Shown here in pieces: positions 46,901 to 58,852 of a stretch of 64,000 nt of DNA (positions are counted from its first letter, which is position 1; each line of letters begins with the position of its first letter). This DNA is from Ophiosphaerella korrae (lineage: Eukaryota; Ascomycota; Dothideomycetes; Pleosporales; Phaeosphaeriaceae). The translations under genes were made by a program, and so were the position numbers. The stretch spans positions 496,001-560,000 of the forward strand of contig JALNQF010000005.1 of assembly GCA_028456385.1 (NCBI GenBank). The letters run 5' to 3'. Under the pieces are notes generated by a model, which was not told the DNA's origin, ran no database searches, and saw only the letters and a program-made list of their open reading frames with translations.

Positions 46901-48090
46901 ACCCTCTTCAAGCATATGCATCCGCGCTCGTGTTCAGTCCAGAACGTAGCCTTGTAAGGAGCCATTTTAAGAAAGAAGAACCAGAGTGGATCACGATAAA
47001 GCCGGGTGTAGGGGATCAATGGAGTTTGTGCCTGCAGACGTTCGAGGGCCATCGCAGTTCGGTGTTGTCGGTGGCCTTCTCCTACAACTCGACCAGGCTC
47101 GCGTCGGCGTCGGGCGACAAGACCGTCAAAATCTGGGATGCGAGCAGTGGCGAGTGCTTGCGGACGCTCGAGGGCCATCGCGGTTTGGTCTTGTCGGTGG
47201 CCTTCTCCTATGACTCGACCAGGTTCGCGTCGGCGTCGGGCGACGAGACCATCAAAATCTGGGATGCGAGCAGTGGCGAGTGCCTGCGGACGCTCGAGGG
47301 CCATCACGGTCGGGTCTTGTCGGTGGCCTTCTCCTATGATTCGACCAGGCTCGCGTCGGCATCACACGACAAGACCGTCAAAATCTGGGATGCGAGCAGT
47401 GGCGAGTGCCTGCGGACGCTCGAGGGTCATCAAGATTGGGTCAGGTCGGTAGCCTTCTCCTATGATTCGACCCGGCTCGCGTCGGCATCAGACGACAAGA
47501 CCATCAAGATCTGGGATGCGAGCAGTGGCGAACGCCTGCGGACGCTCGAGGGCCATCACGGTTGGGTCTTGTCGGTGGCCTTCTCCTATGATTCGACCCG
47601 GCTCGCGTCGGCATCAAACGACAAGACCGTCAAGATCTGGGATGTGAGCAGTGGCGAGTGTCTGCGGACGCTTGAGGGCCATCACGATTGAGTCTTGTCG
47701 GTGACCTTCTCCTATGACTCGACCAGGCTCGCGTCGGCATCAGACGACAACACCGTCAAGATCTGGGATGCGAGCAGTGGCGAGTGCCTACGGACGCTCA
47801 ACACTGGCAACGCACTTTCTAACATATCATTTGATTTCACTAGCTTATATCTTCATACCGAAATTGGTACTATCGATATTAGTGTTTCAGTAGGCTTGAA
47901 TACTCCAAATATTTCAGAGCCTCAATTTCAAGGCCTGGCTTTGAGCTTAGATAAAGCATGGATAACATATAATTCGGAGAATCTTGTATGGCTACCCTCA
48001 GAGTATCGGCCGTTCTGCTCAGTTGTTTTAGGGAAGATGATTGGTATCGGCGTCGGATCTGGAAAGATATGGATATGCAGTCAAGCTTAA
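43986..48090 (+). CDS. NLR-like STAND protein: alpha/beta-hydrolase-like, NACHT, WD40; internal TGA
   Basis: Five exons: 43986-44068, 44113-44911, 44962-45148, 45200-46743 and 46804-48090 (introns 44, 50, 51 and 60 bp); 3,900 nt in frame, 1,299 residues if read through. A TGA at 47689-47691 replaces the Trp expected in WD repeat 6, so the product would stop at 1,166 aa. Residues 28-330: serine-esterase-like domain (DIIFVHGLQGHPKDTW; nucleophile loop AHSLGG; FFGTPHRGS). NACHT: P-loop GDPGKGKT at about 420, Walker B LIIDALDECE at about 525. WD40 repeats run from about 948 in 42-residue units. Fungal proteins of this layout act in non-self recognition and heterokaryon incompatibility: the repeats sense, NACHT oligomerises, the N-terminal domain executes. 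Whether this allele works is uncertain. It lies next to the transposon block. Confidence 0.88.
47035..47790 (+). repeat. Six near-identical 126-bp WD40 repeats
   Basis: Exact 126-bp period (for example CGGACGCTCGAGGG at 47161, 47287, 47413 and 47539). Units differ mainly at codons just after EGH, at the residue after the following Val, and at the residue before and the one after the Asp in ASASxDxT. A seventh, degenerate blade follows from 47791. Such high identity implies recent amplification or concerted evolution. Confidence 0.93.
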
Positions 48091-48297
48091 CATATCTTCT
48101 CACAGCATTTGTGCAGTACTTACTTATTATTCTATTTATTTATTTTATTATCTAGAGGCTAGCGTAAATATATGGACTACTGACTTACTACAGACAAGCT
48201 TCGAGCATCTACAAGGGGGCTTCATGAACGGACTGACGCGAGGTGGCGGCTGCATTAGTGCTTATACTCTGTAATTTATCTACGTAAGCAGGCCAAG
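48091..48297. other. AT-rich spacer between NLR gene and Tc1 remnant
   Basis: 3' flank of the NLR-like gene. One Tc1 terminal repeat should lie here, but cannot be fixed without its partner. Confidence 0.5.
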
Positions 48298-49315
48298 TTA
48301 CCACTTTGTATGCCCGCCGCCGGCAAAAATAACTGCCCAGCAGCGTTCCTTCATTGATTTGATATACTTCTGGTAGTCCTCAACAGTTAGATTTTCCCAC
48401 TCTTCTTGAAGGAACTGGCGAGTCTGCTCTGAAGTAGTTGGGCAACGCTTCTGGAGTCTATACTTGATCAACCTCCAGACATTCTCAATAGGATTGAGGT
48501 CTGGTGAATTTGCAGGCCATTGCATTCGCGTAATTCCAAGAGCTCTCTCTGCAGCCTGCGTAGCTTTTAAGTTATGAATTAAGCTATTATCTTCCATTAA
48601 AATACTCTCTCGTCCTACCGCATTAAGATGAACTACTACGTAAGGTAGTATATAATTAATATACCTATTTGAATCTAACGTATGCTTCTTGTTCCAGTTC
48701 TTCTCAACGAAGACGAGAGGGCCTTTTACTGTAGGAGATATAATTGACCAGACCATCTAGGCTGAGTACTTCTTAAATTTAGGAACGCAACAGGCAGGAA
48801 GGTACTTCTCCTCTGCTAGCCGAGTAACGTAGACCTGACCACCATGTCCTACCTGAGCAGACATCTCGTCACTCCAAGAAATAGTATCCCACTGCTCGTC
48901 TGCCCAAAATACATGATCCCATGCCCAAAGAAGGCGAATATGCATCTGCTCTGGTGTTAAGAGAGGCTTCTCTGTTGCTTTATGGCGATGGTATAGTTCT
49001 TTCTTAAATGCCTTAATTAGTGAACGACGACAAACATTAATTCCTAGCTCGTAGGCAATCTGCTCTCTAGTCTTCCGACGCTGCTCGGAATTCTCTGTTG
49101 CATGACGGACAAGAAGCTTTCGAAGAGGTGTATCAAGTAGAGGCAGTCGTCCTTGAGGTTTCTGAGGTGTCTCTGGCGAAGCAAGGCAGAGAGATATAGT
49201 TGATCGAGCCCTACCAAGCTTCTGAGCAATCGCTGGAGCCTTCCATCCAAGTTCTGCCAGCGTGTGGATTTTGACGCGTTCTTTGTAACTTAGCCGACGA
49301 TTTGGTATTGTAGGC
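48298..49315 (-). pseudogene. Tc1/mariner (DD34E) transposase, one stop, 5' end removed
   Basis: About 339 codons on the minus strand. N-terminal helix-turn-helix: RLSYKERVKIHTLAELGWK, APAIAQKLGRARSTISL. Catalytic residues: Asp in SWSDEM, Asp in LMEDNS and Glu in SPDLNPIENVW, with 34 residues between the last two (DD34E, Tc1 group). A TAG at about 48757-48759 stands where WMVWS-type sequence is expected (Trp to stop), a change of CpA to TpA on the other strand, as RIP makes. The frame runs without its own ATG into the TTGA repeat at 49316, so the first residues and one terminal inverted repeat are lost. No inverted-repeat pair was found. Confidence 0.88.
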
Positions 49316-49338
49316 TTGATTGATTGATTGATTGATTA
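49316..49338 (-). repeat. (AATC)n tail, probable LINE 3' end
   Basis: TTGA units on the plus strand read as an ATCA/AATC tail on the minus strand, directly where the Tc1 frame ends and about 300 bp past the LINE ORF2 stop. LINE tails are often short microsatellites. Confidence 0.5.
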
Positions 49339-49630
49339 TTTCCTACTCGGTTTCAGCCGCGTTTTCTCCGCAGCTATGCCCGGTTGGCTGACTTGGCTAA
49401 CAGCCGACGCGGCGCAGACGTTAATCCGTGCCGCCCCACGTCACTCCATCAGGAGCCAGCTGTTCCCAGAGGCCTGCCGTTTCCCCTCAACTACTATCTA
49501 CATATGCCGGTCAGCTCATCTAGATAATGGTTCTACTAATAGTATACTGTGCTTATAGGCTCGTAGAGGCGTCCTGCCTTATGTTTTGCAGCCCCAATAC
49601 CTACAGTCTCCCCCTAGCGCTCGGCTGTCG

Positions 49631-51683
49631 TCTACGCATCTGTGATCCCCACTTGCCCAAGGATCTGCGTCTGCTCTATGAATTGGATGGCTTTGGTGGC
49701 TAACTGTGGCTTGCTTAGGACGGTCCGGAGGTTGTGTCGTCCTAGGAGGTTGCCGAATACCTGGTTCCGGAGGTCCTTGTGTGTCCGGCAGCGGAGGAGG
49801 ATATAAGCGACGGTCTGTCGCCTTTCCCCGCACTAGCAGCGGGAGCTTGTGACACCTGGTACTCTTCGACTGAAGAGGAAGTCGTTCAGCCTGATTTTCT
49901 CGGTGCGCAGCTGCACGAGCAGCGCGCTCTATCGTTTACTAAGGTCCTCGTAGAGTTAGAGCACCTTCTTAGAAGGTAGTAGGGTGTGTCTGTATGTCGC
50001 TCGACCCTTAGTCTCTACTTACTACTTAGCTCTCTATGCCCGTTCTATTTATGTCTTGCACTATTGCTTAACAGTCGATCTAAGTAGATAGAGTCTAGGC
50101 GGTGCGTCTGCCGGCGGGCGTCTACAGCCGTCCTCTCTCTATCCTATTGCCTCCTTAGCAGCTTTGTCTGTAGCTTTATTTCCTAAGATGCCTACGTGTA
50201 TAGGGATCTATCTTACTATTACTAGCTATCTTGTATCCTAGAGCCCCTTTACTCGTTATGCGATCTCCCTAAGGATATAGGCTCCTAATTAGCCCTTAGC
50301 CTTAGCTATAGACTAGATAGCTGCTTAGTTGTCTATATAGATATTAACCTTTAACTATCTACTACCTCGCTCTACATACTCTTATACTATCTATAGCGCT
50401 AAGCTTATACCTTATAGCTTAGTAGTATATACTATTAAGACTATATCTAAGCCTATATGTACTACGCGATTTTACTATATAAGTAGGTATACTACTACTA
50501 CGCCTATCTTACTGTCTATACTACTACTATCTATATATATACTAAGGCTCTAACCTATTTTATTTACTCTATTGTGTTGCTTCTATACTTTGTTAGCGTT
50601 CTTATCTATATATATCTTAGGGCTAGTTTACTATATTAGTATTATATATAGTAGGATTAGCTCTTACGTATTAAAGCCCTAGCTACGTTAGCTCTTTATA
50701 TCGTTGTAGACCTTCTACTAAGAGTTAATATGTCTAATATAGTTTTTAACTATAGTAGTAGGTAATATACTACTTATCTATAGGCTAGCTATATCTACAA
50801 TATCCTTGCACGATAAAAGTTAGATAATAACCTTAGTATTGTATTTCTAGATCTATTACTTAATAGGTAGGAGGTATATTTTAATATCTAGTACTACTCT
50901 AGAGGTAGCTCTAAACGCTCTATAAATAGCTCTTGTTACTCTTGCCTATATACTTTATAAGATATTAAGTATCTTCTTTATATACGTCTTACCTCTAATA
51001 CTAGTGTTAGACTAGATTAAGTACGCATATATTATCTAGAGAAGCGTAGTAGCTTTATATAGCTTCTATATATCTATAAATATTATACCCTAGGTTAAGC
51101 TTCTAAGGTAGCTAAGTGCGCTAACTATCTTTATTACCTTTTGTCTAACCTCCTCTAGGTATTCTTACTACTATAGTTTTATATCTATAGTTAGCTTTAG
51201 ATACCTATATATAGTCTTAGGCTTTACTTTACCCTAGTTAGTTTAGACTAGTCTACTTATATTAATCTGCGTGCGCAACCTTATAAAGTAAGTTAGCTAG
51301 AACTTGTCTAGGGCGAAGATAGAAGTGTAGGTGCTAGCCTAACGCTATACTTCTTTAAGAATACAGCTTAGTATATTATATATCTCTTCTATTATATTAC
51401 TCTATATAAGGATACCTACGTCGTCTATATATCTTGTTAATATTACGTTTATCTCTTAGTTATACTTATCTATTAGGTTAGTATTATAGAAGAGGTAAAG
51501 GATAAGTAATAGTAGTAAGCCTTATAGAATACCTATACTTATAGTATACTCTTATAACTTAAAACTATCTATAGCTATACTAGTACGTCTATTATTAAAG
51601 AAGCTTGTAATCTATTTAACTATCTTCTTATCTACTTATCTTCTCTATAAGTTGTAGAGTAGTTATATATATAAAATATTGTC
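49631..51683 (-). pseudogene. LINE ORF2, 3' part: RT catalytic domain, RNase H, C-terminal Cys motif
   Basis: Read on the minus strand with stops ignored: KKIVKWITSFFNNRRTSIAI (about 51600), YIDDVGILI (RT catalytic YxDD, about 51417-51433), STYTSIFALDKF, then RNase H (YIDN, GILGNKATDKAAKEAIG, about 50130-50345), and near the end LRTEKIRLNDFLFSRRVPG, then TVAYILLRCRTHKDLRNQVF. Stops fall where Trp or Gln is expected (for example VR*IP for VRWIP). In the GC-rich last part only one TAG remains, at about 49826. Ends at TAG 49631. Confidence 0.88.
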
Positions 51684-51819
51684 TATTATAGTAGTAATAA
51701 GGAAAACTAAGATAGAACTAATTAGTCTACGCTTAGCTACTAATAAAGTATAAGACGAGTAGGGTAACAACCTATAAGATAATAAGTTCGACTAGAAAGC
51801 TAACTATAATATAGATACG
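51684..51819 (+). repeat. 5' LTR of B, first part
   Basis: Matches 63287-63422. Begins TATTATAG where the 3' copy keeps TGTTATAG (G to A). Ends ATACG, where element A entered. Confidence 0.9.
51815..51819 (+). repeat. Target-site duplication of element A (left copy)
   Basis: ATACG, repeated exactly at 58848-58852; the undisturbed site is seen in the 3' LTR of B at 63418-63422. Confidence 0.93.
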
Positions 51820-52249
51820 TGTTATAGGCTTACTAGGGTTAACTTCCTAGTAGCCTAGATAGGTGTTAGTAGATTATAAGGTAATAGCAAAAGCTTATAT
51901 TATAATCTATAATAGGCTATAAACAATAGAAGATGTTTTGTAACTATCTCTATATTGTTGCTTGTAGTTAATAATTAAATTACTAATACTATCCTAATAA
52001 TGCGTATTGCTACTAACTATATACTTGTCCTAATCTATTAATCTATTACTACTAAGAACAATAGATTATAGATTACTTTAATCTATAATCTATTAACGCT
52101 AAGAGTCTATAGATTATAGATTACCCTAGGTGTCCTAATTATATATAGTTTCCTAATTAAGTTTGTATTCTTTGTATTTATAAGAACTTAATCCTTTAGT
52201 TATAGGGCTAATTAGTTCTATCTATATTTCTCTTGTTACTATTGTAACA
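51820..52249 (-). repeat. LTR of element A (3' LTR in coding sense)
   Basis: 430 bp, TGTTATAGG...TTGTAACA on the plus strand; pairs with 58418-58847. Confidence 0.93.
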
Positions 52250-55200
52250 CTATCCCCTCCTCTAGGTAAGTCCTCGTTTATCTATCCTAGGGCTAAGGTT
52301 ATTAGCTTACTCTCTTTATTAATTTCTAGCTCCTTATTACTCCTTATAGTTACCTCTTCTATACGTTATTAATATCTTCTTACTAATTGCGTGTTACGTA
52401 ATAGTATTAAAATGTTTCCTTATTCTTATTATACTTCTTCTAAGTTAAATCCTAAGTACTCTCTTTATATAGTTTCTATAAATAATAGTAGAGCTTATAA
52501 AGCGTATATCTATATAAACGTTTGTAGTTCTTATAACGTATCTAGTGTCTCTCTTATAGAGTATATATTTATTATACTTATTCTTGTATCTAGGCTTAAT
52601 AATAATAGGGAGAGCTGTTAACTAGGCTTAAGAGAAATTACTATCTTAAATTGTAGAGGCTAAAGCTAAGTATAAGTAGATCTAGGAGCTTACGTAGAGT
52701 AAGCTAGTAAAGAATTAAGCTTGTCTCTCTTGTCTTTATAAGATAAAGGCGCTAAATAATAAGAAATTAGCTATATAGTTAGTAGCTCTAGAAGCTAAGC
52801 TAGACTTAGATAAAGTATTTAGTATTACTATAGTAGGTCCTGCGTTAGGTATTCTTATTACCTCTCTATCTAGCGATAGTAATATTAGTTCTCTTAGTTT
52901 ACTACTAGGCGTTCTAGAGGGTTTTAACTTTAGAAGTCCTCTAGTTTCTTAGAGTAGTTAAGATTATCCTCTAGTTCCTATATTTCTTCCTATAGTTGTC
53001 CTTTTTCGTCTATACCTATCTATTTTACTAGGTAGTAGTTCTTGCTATTATAGAACTAGTGTACTAAAATCTCTTTAACTTCCTATTCTTCTTATTCTCT
53101 ATACGTATTTACTTTATATACTAGTAGTTCTACGTTTTATAGTGCTATCTTAAGTAGTACTACGTAAAAAGTTAGGTATATCTTTATTTTATTTAGTAGC
53201 TTTAATTTAAATATAACTAGCGTAACTTCTTTCTTAATTTTATATAGTCTTATCTTAACGTAGTCTAATTTTAAACTTAGTCTCTTGCTTTTAATGTTTT
53301 TTTGTACTAACTATACTTTTTCTCTCTTTCTAAATTAGGATCTCTCTTTATATTTCTTGTTATAGTACTTTACTATTTAATTATATAGGAATTCTATATC
53401 CTATCTTAATTACTTATATATATCTTTAAGTCTATTAGTAAAGTTTTCTCCTTTTAAAGACTAAGATATCTCTAGTCTTAGTATTCTATATATACTAGAG
53501 TTAAATCTATAGTTTATAAAGAAGAGTAATACTCCTATTATCTTGTTTTTTACGCTATTATACGCTAACTATGCTATAGGTAGTAACTATACCTAATTGT
53601 TCTAGTTATAGTTAAGATAGTATCTTAGGTACTGTTTTACTATTTAGTTTATTCTTTCTAATTATCTATCTATTTATAGGTAGTATATAGTAGATATTAC
53701 GTATTTAATTCCTAATTGTGCTATTATTATTCCCTATAGTTTTAATATAAATCTTATATCTCTATCTATAATAATCTTATCTAGTAGTCTATATTAACTA
53801 ATTATAGTTCCTAGAACCTAGTACGTAGTAACTTCTATTCTACTTTTTTCTTTATATAGTCTAAAGTATAAGTATTTTATAAGTTTATCTACTATTATTA
53901 GGATTCTATTATACTTAACTCCTAATATTAGGTTTTTTAACTTAGGTAGTTTTGTAATAAAATCTATTGTAATAACTTTCTATAGTTATTCTAGTACTTC
54001 TACTAGTTATAACTTCTTATATAGTACGTGTCTACTATACTTATTCTTCTAGTATTCTATATAATCTTGTAATACTTCTATTACTAGTTATCTTACTCTT
54101 AGAATATAATAATCTCTTAGTAGTCTATCTAGTATTTTATTAATCTCTTAATATCTATATACTAGTAGTTTATAGAACTATTATATAAATTCTCTTTGTA
54201 TTTTTCCTAGAATATACGTTCTTCTATAGGCTCTTGCGAGATTTTCTTAGATCTTAAGTTTCTATATTTCTTTAGGGGCTTTTCTTGTTTCTTTCTAAAT
54301 CTATTTGTCTAGCTCGCTACTCTTTCTTTTAAGTGTTGCGGCTATTTTAGGTGTATTTAGGACTAAATATCCTTCTTTGTTTTTAACTAGAACTATACTA
54401 GTAGCGCTTACTTCTTTCTATAAGTCTAGTCTTCTACTAAGAGTATCTATAAATTAGTTATCTTTCTCTTTTATATATATAATTTCTATATTAAATATTA
54501 ATAGGAATTCCTACTATCTTATATATTATTGTATTAGTTCTTTATTTAGTATAAATTCTATAAGATTCTTATAGTCTATATAGACCTTTGTTTAGTATTT
54601 TACTTCTTGTAGGTATACTCTCTATTATTTAAATACTTTATAGATTACTAGTATCTCTTTATTATAAATTAGATAGTTAAGCTCTACTAGCTTTATTTTC
54701 TTAGAGAAGTATTTAACTAAATATTCTTTCTTAGTCTTTAGGTCTTCTTGTATTAGTGTTATTCTATAAACTAAATTAGATACGTCTATTTTTACTATTA
54801 CTAGTAGGTCTAGGTTATATATTCTAATAACTAGGTTTTCTATAAACTTCTTTTTAATCTTCTTAAATACTTTATTACATTTCCTTATCTATTTAAATAG
54901 TGTATCCTTTTTTATAAGCCTTGTTATTAGTTCTATATCTTTAAACTCTCTTACTATTAACTTTCTATAAAAGTTAGCTAGGCTATAAAATTGTTGTACT
55001 TCCTTTAGGTTCTTAAGTATTAGCTATTTGTTAATTAATCTAATTTTTTCTAGATTAATCTTGATTTTTCCTAGTTTAATAATAAATCTAAGGAAGTCTA
55101 TTTTCTTTGTATAGAATTTACATTTTCTTATTTTAAGGAATAGTTTACTTTCTACTAGTTTTTCTAGCACCTTGTGTATATACTATACGTGTTCTTCTTC

Positions 55201-58200
55201 TATTTCTAAGAATATAAAGATATTATCTAGGTATACAAATATAAATATATCTAAGTACTCTCTTAGTACTATATTTATTCTTTCTTAGAAGGCTGCTAGT
55301 GCGTTTATTAAGCTAAAAGGTATAACTAGGTATTTATATAGTCTATATTATGTTCTAAACGCTATTTTCTATTTATTACCTTTCTTAATTCTAATCTAGT
55401 AGTAGGCGTTCTAGATGTCTAGTTTTATAAAGATTCTTACTTTCTATAGTCTATCTTGTATTATATCTATTTGTAGTAAAGGATATTAGTTCTTATTTAT
55501 AATTACGTTAGTTTTTCTAAAGTCTACGTAAGGTCTTTTATTACTTATTCTCTTTTTATCTATAAATATAAGTCTATATACTACTAAGGACTTAGATTCT
55601 TATATTTATCTTTTCTTTAGTGCGTTTTTAATAAACGTTTATTTAATCTTAGATTTTTCTTCTATTTTTCTATAAACTAGGCTCTATCCTACGTCTTTAT
55701 CTTCCTTTAGATTTATTACTAAATCCTATAGTTAATATTTTAGAAGGTAATCTTTAGGTTCTATAAGCTATTTTTCCTATTTCTTATATTCTTCTAGGAA
55801 TTCTCCTTTATATGTAGCTATGTTAGCTTTTAATATTTCTCTTTTAGAGTAGCTAATTCTACCTATTCTCTAATTAATTCTTAGGTTAGTTATCTATAAC
55901 TATAGCATTCCTAGTATTATATCTTATTTGTTATTAATTATTGTTATATCTATAACTATATTCTTAATTATTATCTCTTTTAGTTCTAGTATAGAGGGTA
56001 TTGTCTTAAACCTTATAGGTTCCTAGAATAGTTTTCCTTTAATTATACTTAGTTATTAAGGGTACTTCTTTGTAGTATAAGTTATTCCTTAGCTTTCTAC
56101 AAACTTCTTTAATATAAAGTTTCTTGTAGCTCTACTATTAATTATTAATTGTACTTTCTTTCCTTAATAAGTGCTTATCTTTGTAATATATAGGCTACTT
56201 ATACTTTCTAGCCTTTCTTACTTTAGTATTTTTATAAATTGTCTATCTTCTTAGAGCTATAGCTTTATTTTAAGTTTATATTCTTTATATTTTAGATATT
56301 TGTTATACTTGTATTTATACTATAGTCTTCCTTAGACGTATTTCTTAAGTAGTTTTAGTCTAGGCTTTATTACTAAGTAACCTTCTTCTAGTATTATTTC
56401 TTATCCTTAGATATCTTCTACTAGAATTACTCTTATATAGTTATAGCCTCTTTTTCTTATAAGCTATACTTTATTATTTACTTTAGAGTTTCTATATATT
56501 ATATAATTCTTTTCTAGGTATAATATCTATAATACTTTAAAATAAGCTAGATGTTTTAGGTTTATTATTTTATTATCTCTTTCCTAGTAACTATCTATTC
56601 TAGGTCTTGTATTTATTAGGATATAGTATACTATTAGTACTTGTAGTATATAGGCTTTATTAATCTATTATATTTTTCTTATAAGGAACTACTATTCTCT
56701 TTATATAAGTATTCTTCTTACTATAACTATATATTACTTTATCTATTCTTAAAATAGTATAAACTTTATTTCTTTAGGATTGCGTTCTTTTTAGTCTTTA
56801 TACGCTTCCTCTATACTTATAACTAGTAAGTATTTCTAAACAAATTTCTATTCTTTGTTTTGTTCTTCTATATCTATTATTATATAGCTATTATAGCTAT
56901 ATATATCTAGCTAGGCGTATTCTTTACCTCTTATACTTACCTATCTTTTACTTTCTCGCAGTTCTTTAGAGGAAGCTATAGTAGTCTCTTTATCTAGTAC
57001 TAGTCCTTTAGCCTAGATTAATAAGGTCTAGGGCTCTTCTCTTTCTAAGTCTTCTATTAGTAGGTCTATTATATACGCTATTTCTTCTAGCTATACTTTT
57101 ATTCTTTTTTTTGTTACTACTACTCTATTTCTTTATTATAAGAAGTATCTTACTCTCTATTTACTAGAAAGATATATATAGTAGTCGTCTTTGTAATAAA
57201 AGGTCTAATAGAGTATTATATATTATATTTCTCTACTCCTAGCTACCTTTTCTTAAGGTTTAGCTTATACTTATAGTATTTCTTTCTTTTTCTCTATTGT
57301 CTTTAACTAAGTTTCTTTATCTTTTTTATAGTCTTTACTTTTGTAGTCTTTTATATAGTATCCTAGTTTCTTATATTTATAATATACTATATCCTTTTTC
57401 TTCTTTAATTAGTAGTCTTTTATATAGTAGCCTTTCTTACTATAGTTAAAATACGTAAAGTCTTTGTTCTTCCTTTTCTTTTTATCTTTATTTACGTTAA
57501 AGATTATAGGATCTCTAGTATCCTAGTTTCTAGTTTAGCTACTATACTTGTTCTTTTTTTATTCTTAAAGGTTGTTGTTAATTTAGATTACCTATTATTT
57601 TAGAGCTTCTAGTATCCTAGGTTTCTCTATGTATATTATTTTGTATTAAATTTTTACGTTTAGCCCTTGTTTAAATTATAATATAAGGGCTAATTTATTC
57701 TATTCTATATTTTAGCTTAGTTATTTAAATTATAATATATATTCTAGAACACTCTTGTTTTATATAATCCTTTTAAGTTTCTCTTTAGCTTGTTAGGTAA
57801 TATCTATATCTCTAAATACTACTCTTATTCGTTTAGTAAAGTATTTATAGCTTCTAAAAATAGCTCTAGTTTTATCCTTTTAGGTTATTAGAGAATACGT
57901 CGTATAATCTATCTAGTAAGGCTTGTACTATCTTATTACGTCTTCTTTAAAGTATAGTCTAATATATATTACCTTCTTTTCTTTTATGTTAAAGTGTAGT
58001 ACTTGTACATCTATCTAGAGTTGTACTAACGCTATAAAAGGTCTTAATTTTTCCCTTATTCTATTAAACTTTTTAAAAATAGGTATCTTAGGTAGTTTCT
58101 TTGTTGCACTTATTTCTAGTTATTAGGTAATTAGCTCTATCTAGTTCTAGCCTTTAATAATAGCTTTAATTTATACTTTGTTTTATTTTAAGTAGTCTTG

Positions 58201-58417
58201 TAGTTCCTTATTCTATATTTCTAGTACTTTAATTACTATCTTTATATCTTCTTTATTATTAATTAGTTTATTTATATAGTCCTTAATTATTTCCTATATA
58301 GTACTATCTAACTTATAACTACTCTTAGGAGCTTTACTTATTAAACTTTCTACTATTGTATTAGCTAGACTATACGCTACTTATGCTTCGCTTCTTATAA
58401 TAACTAAATTAGTAAGG
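52250..58417 (-). pseudogene. Element A gag-pol, RIP-inactivated
   Basis: Minus-strand order: gag (about 58110-57560), zinc-knuckle part (about 57480-57340), protease (about 56150-56090), RT (about 55700-55210, with CVDFRK and YLDN in place of YLDD), RNase H (VYIDYKNL about 54600; DTLSRR about 54430), integrase core (about 53910-53570, IIDRDIRF and QLGIKYVISTIY), chromodomain (about 53110-52930, YYLVK*IG...*EEIQELEDNL). Many TAG/TAA codons stand at Trp and Gln positions. The chromodomain after integrase places it among fungal chromodomain Ty3/gypsy elements. Confidence 0.88.
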
Positions 58418-58847
58418 TGTTATAGGCTTACTAGGGTTAACTTCCTAGTAGCCTAGATAGGTATTAGTAGATTGTAAAGTAATAGTAAAAGCTTGTATTA
58501 TAATCTATAATAGGCTATAAATAATAGAAGATGTTTTATAACTATCTTTATATTATCGCTTGTAGTTAATAATTAAATTACTAATACTATCCTAATAATA
58601 CGCATCGCTACTAACTATATACTTGTCCTAATCTATTAATCTATTACTACTAAGAATAATAGATTATAGATTACCTTAATCTATAATCTATTAACGCTAA
58701 GAGTCTATAGATTATAGATTACCCTAGGTGTCCTAATTATATATAGTTTCCTAATTAAGTTTGTATTCTTTGTGTTTGTAAGAACTTAATCCTTTAGTTA
58801 TAGGGCTAATTAGTTCTATCTATATTTCTCTTGTTACTATCGTAACA
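58418..58847 (-). repeat. LTR of element A (5' LTR in coding sense)
   Basis: 430 bp; ends CGTAACA and is followed by the ATACG duplication (58848-58852). Confidence 0.93.
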
Positions 58848-58852
58848 ATACG

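Larger units (their letters stand above)
51820..58847 (-). mobile_element. Element A: full-length Ty3/gypsy chromodomain retrotransposon
   Basis: 7,028 bp with two 430-bp LTRs (51820-52249 and 58418-58847) beginning TGTTATAGG and ending GTAACA, and duplication ATACG on each side. Internal part reads on the minus strand: gag, zinc knuckles, protease, reverse transcriptase, RNase H, integrase, chromodomain. A purine-rich tract (agaggaggggatag on the minus strand) abuts the LTR at 52250. The LTRs differ almost only by transitions. Inserted in opposite orientation into the 5' LTR of element B. All coding parts carry stops of RIP type, so the copy is dead. Confidence 0.94.

Noticed and set aside
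47035..47790. CRISPR-like regular repeat spacing
   Set aside because: The 126-bp period codes WD40 blades in frame, with no spacers; not a CRISPR array.
52391..52621. 76-aa plus-strand open frame in the AT-rich block
   Set aside because: Chance open frame in the antisense of the element A 3' coding end.
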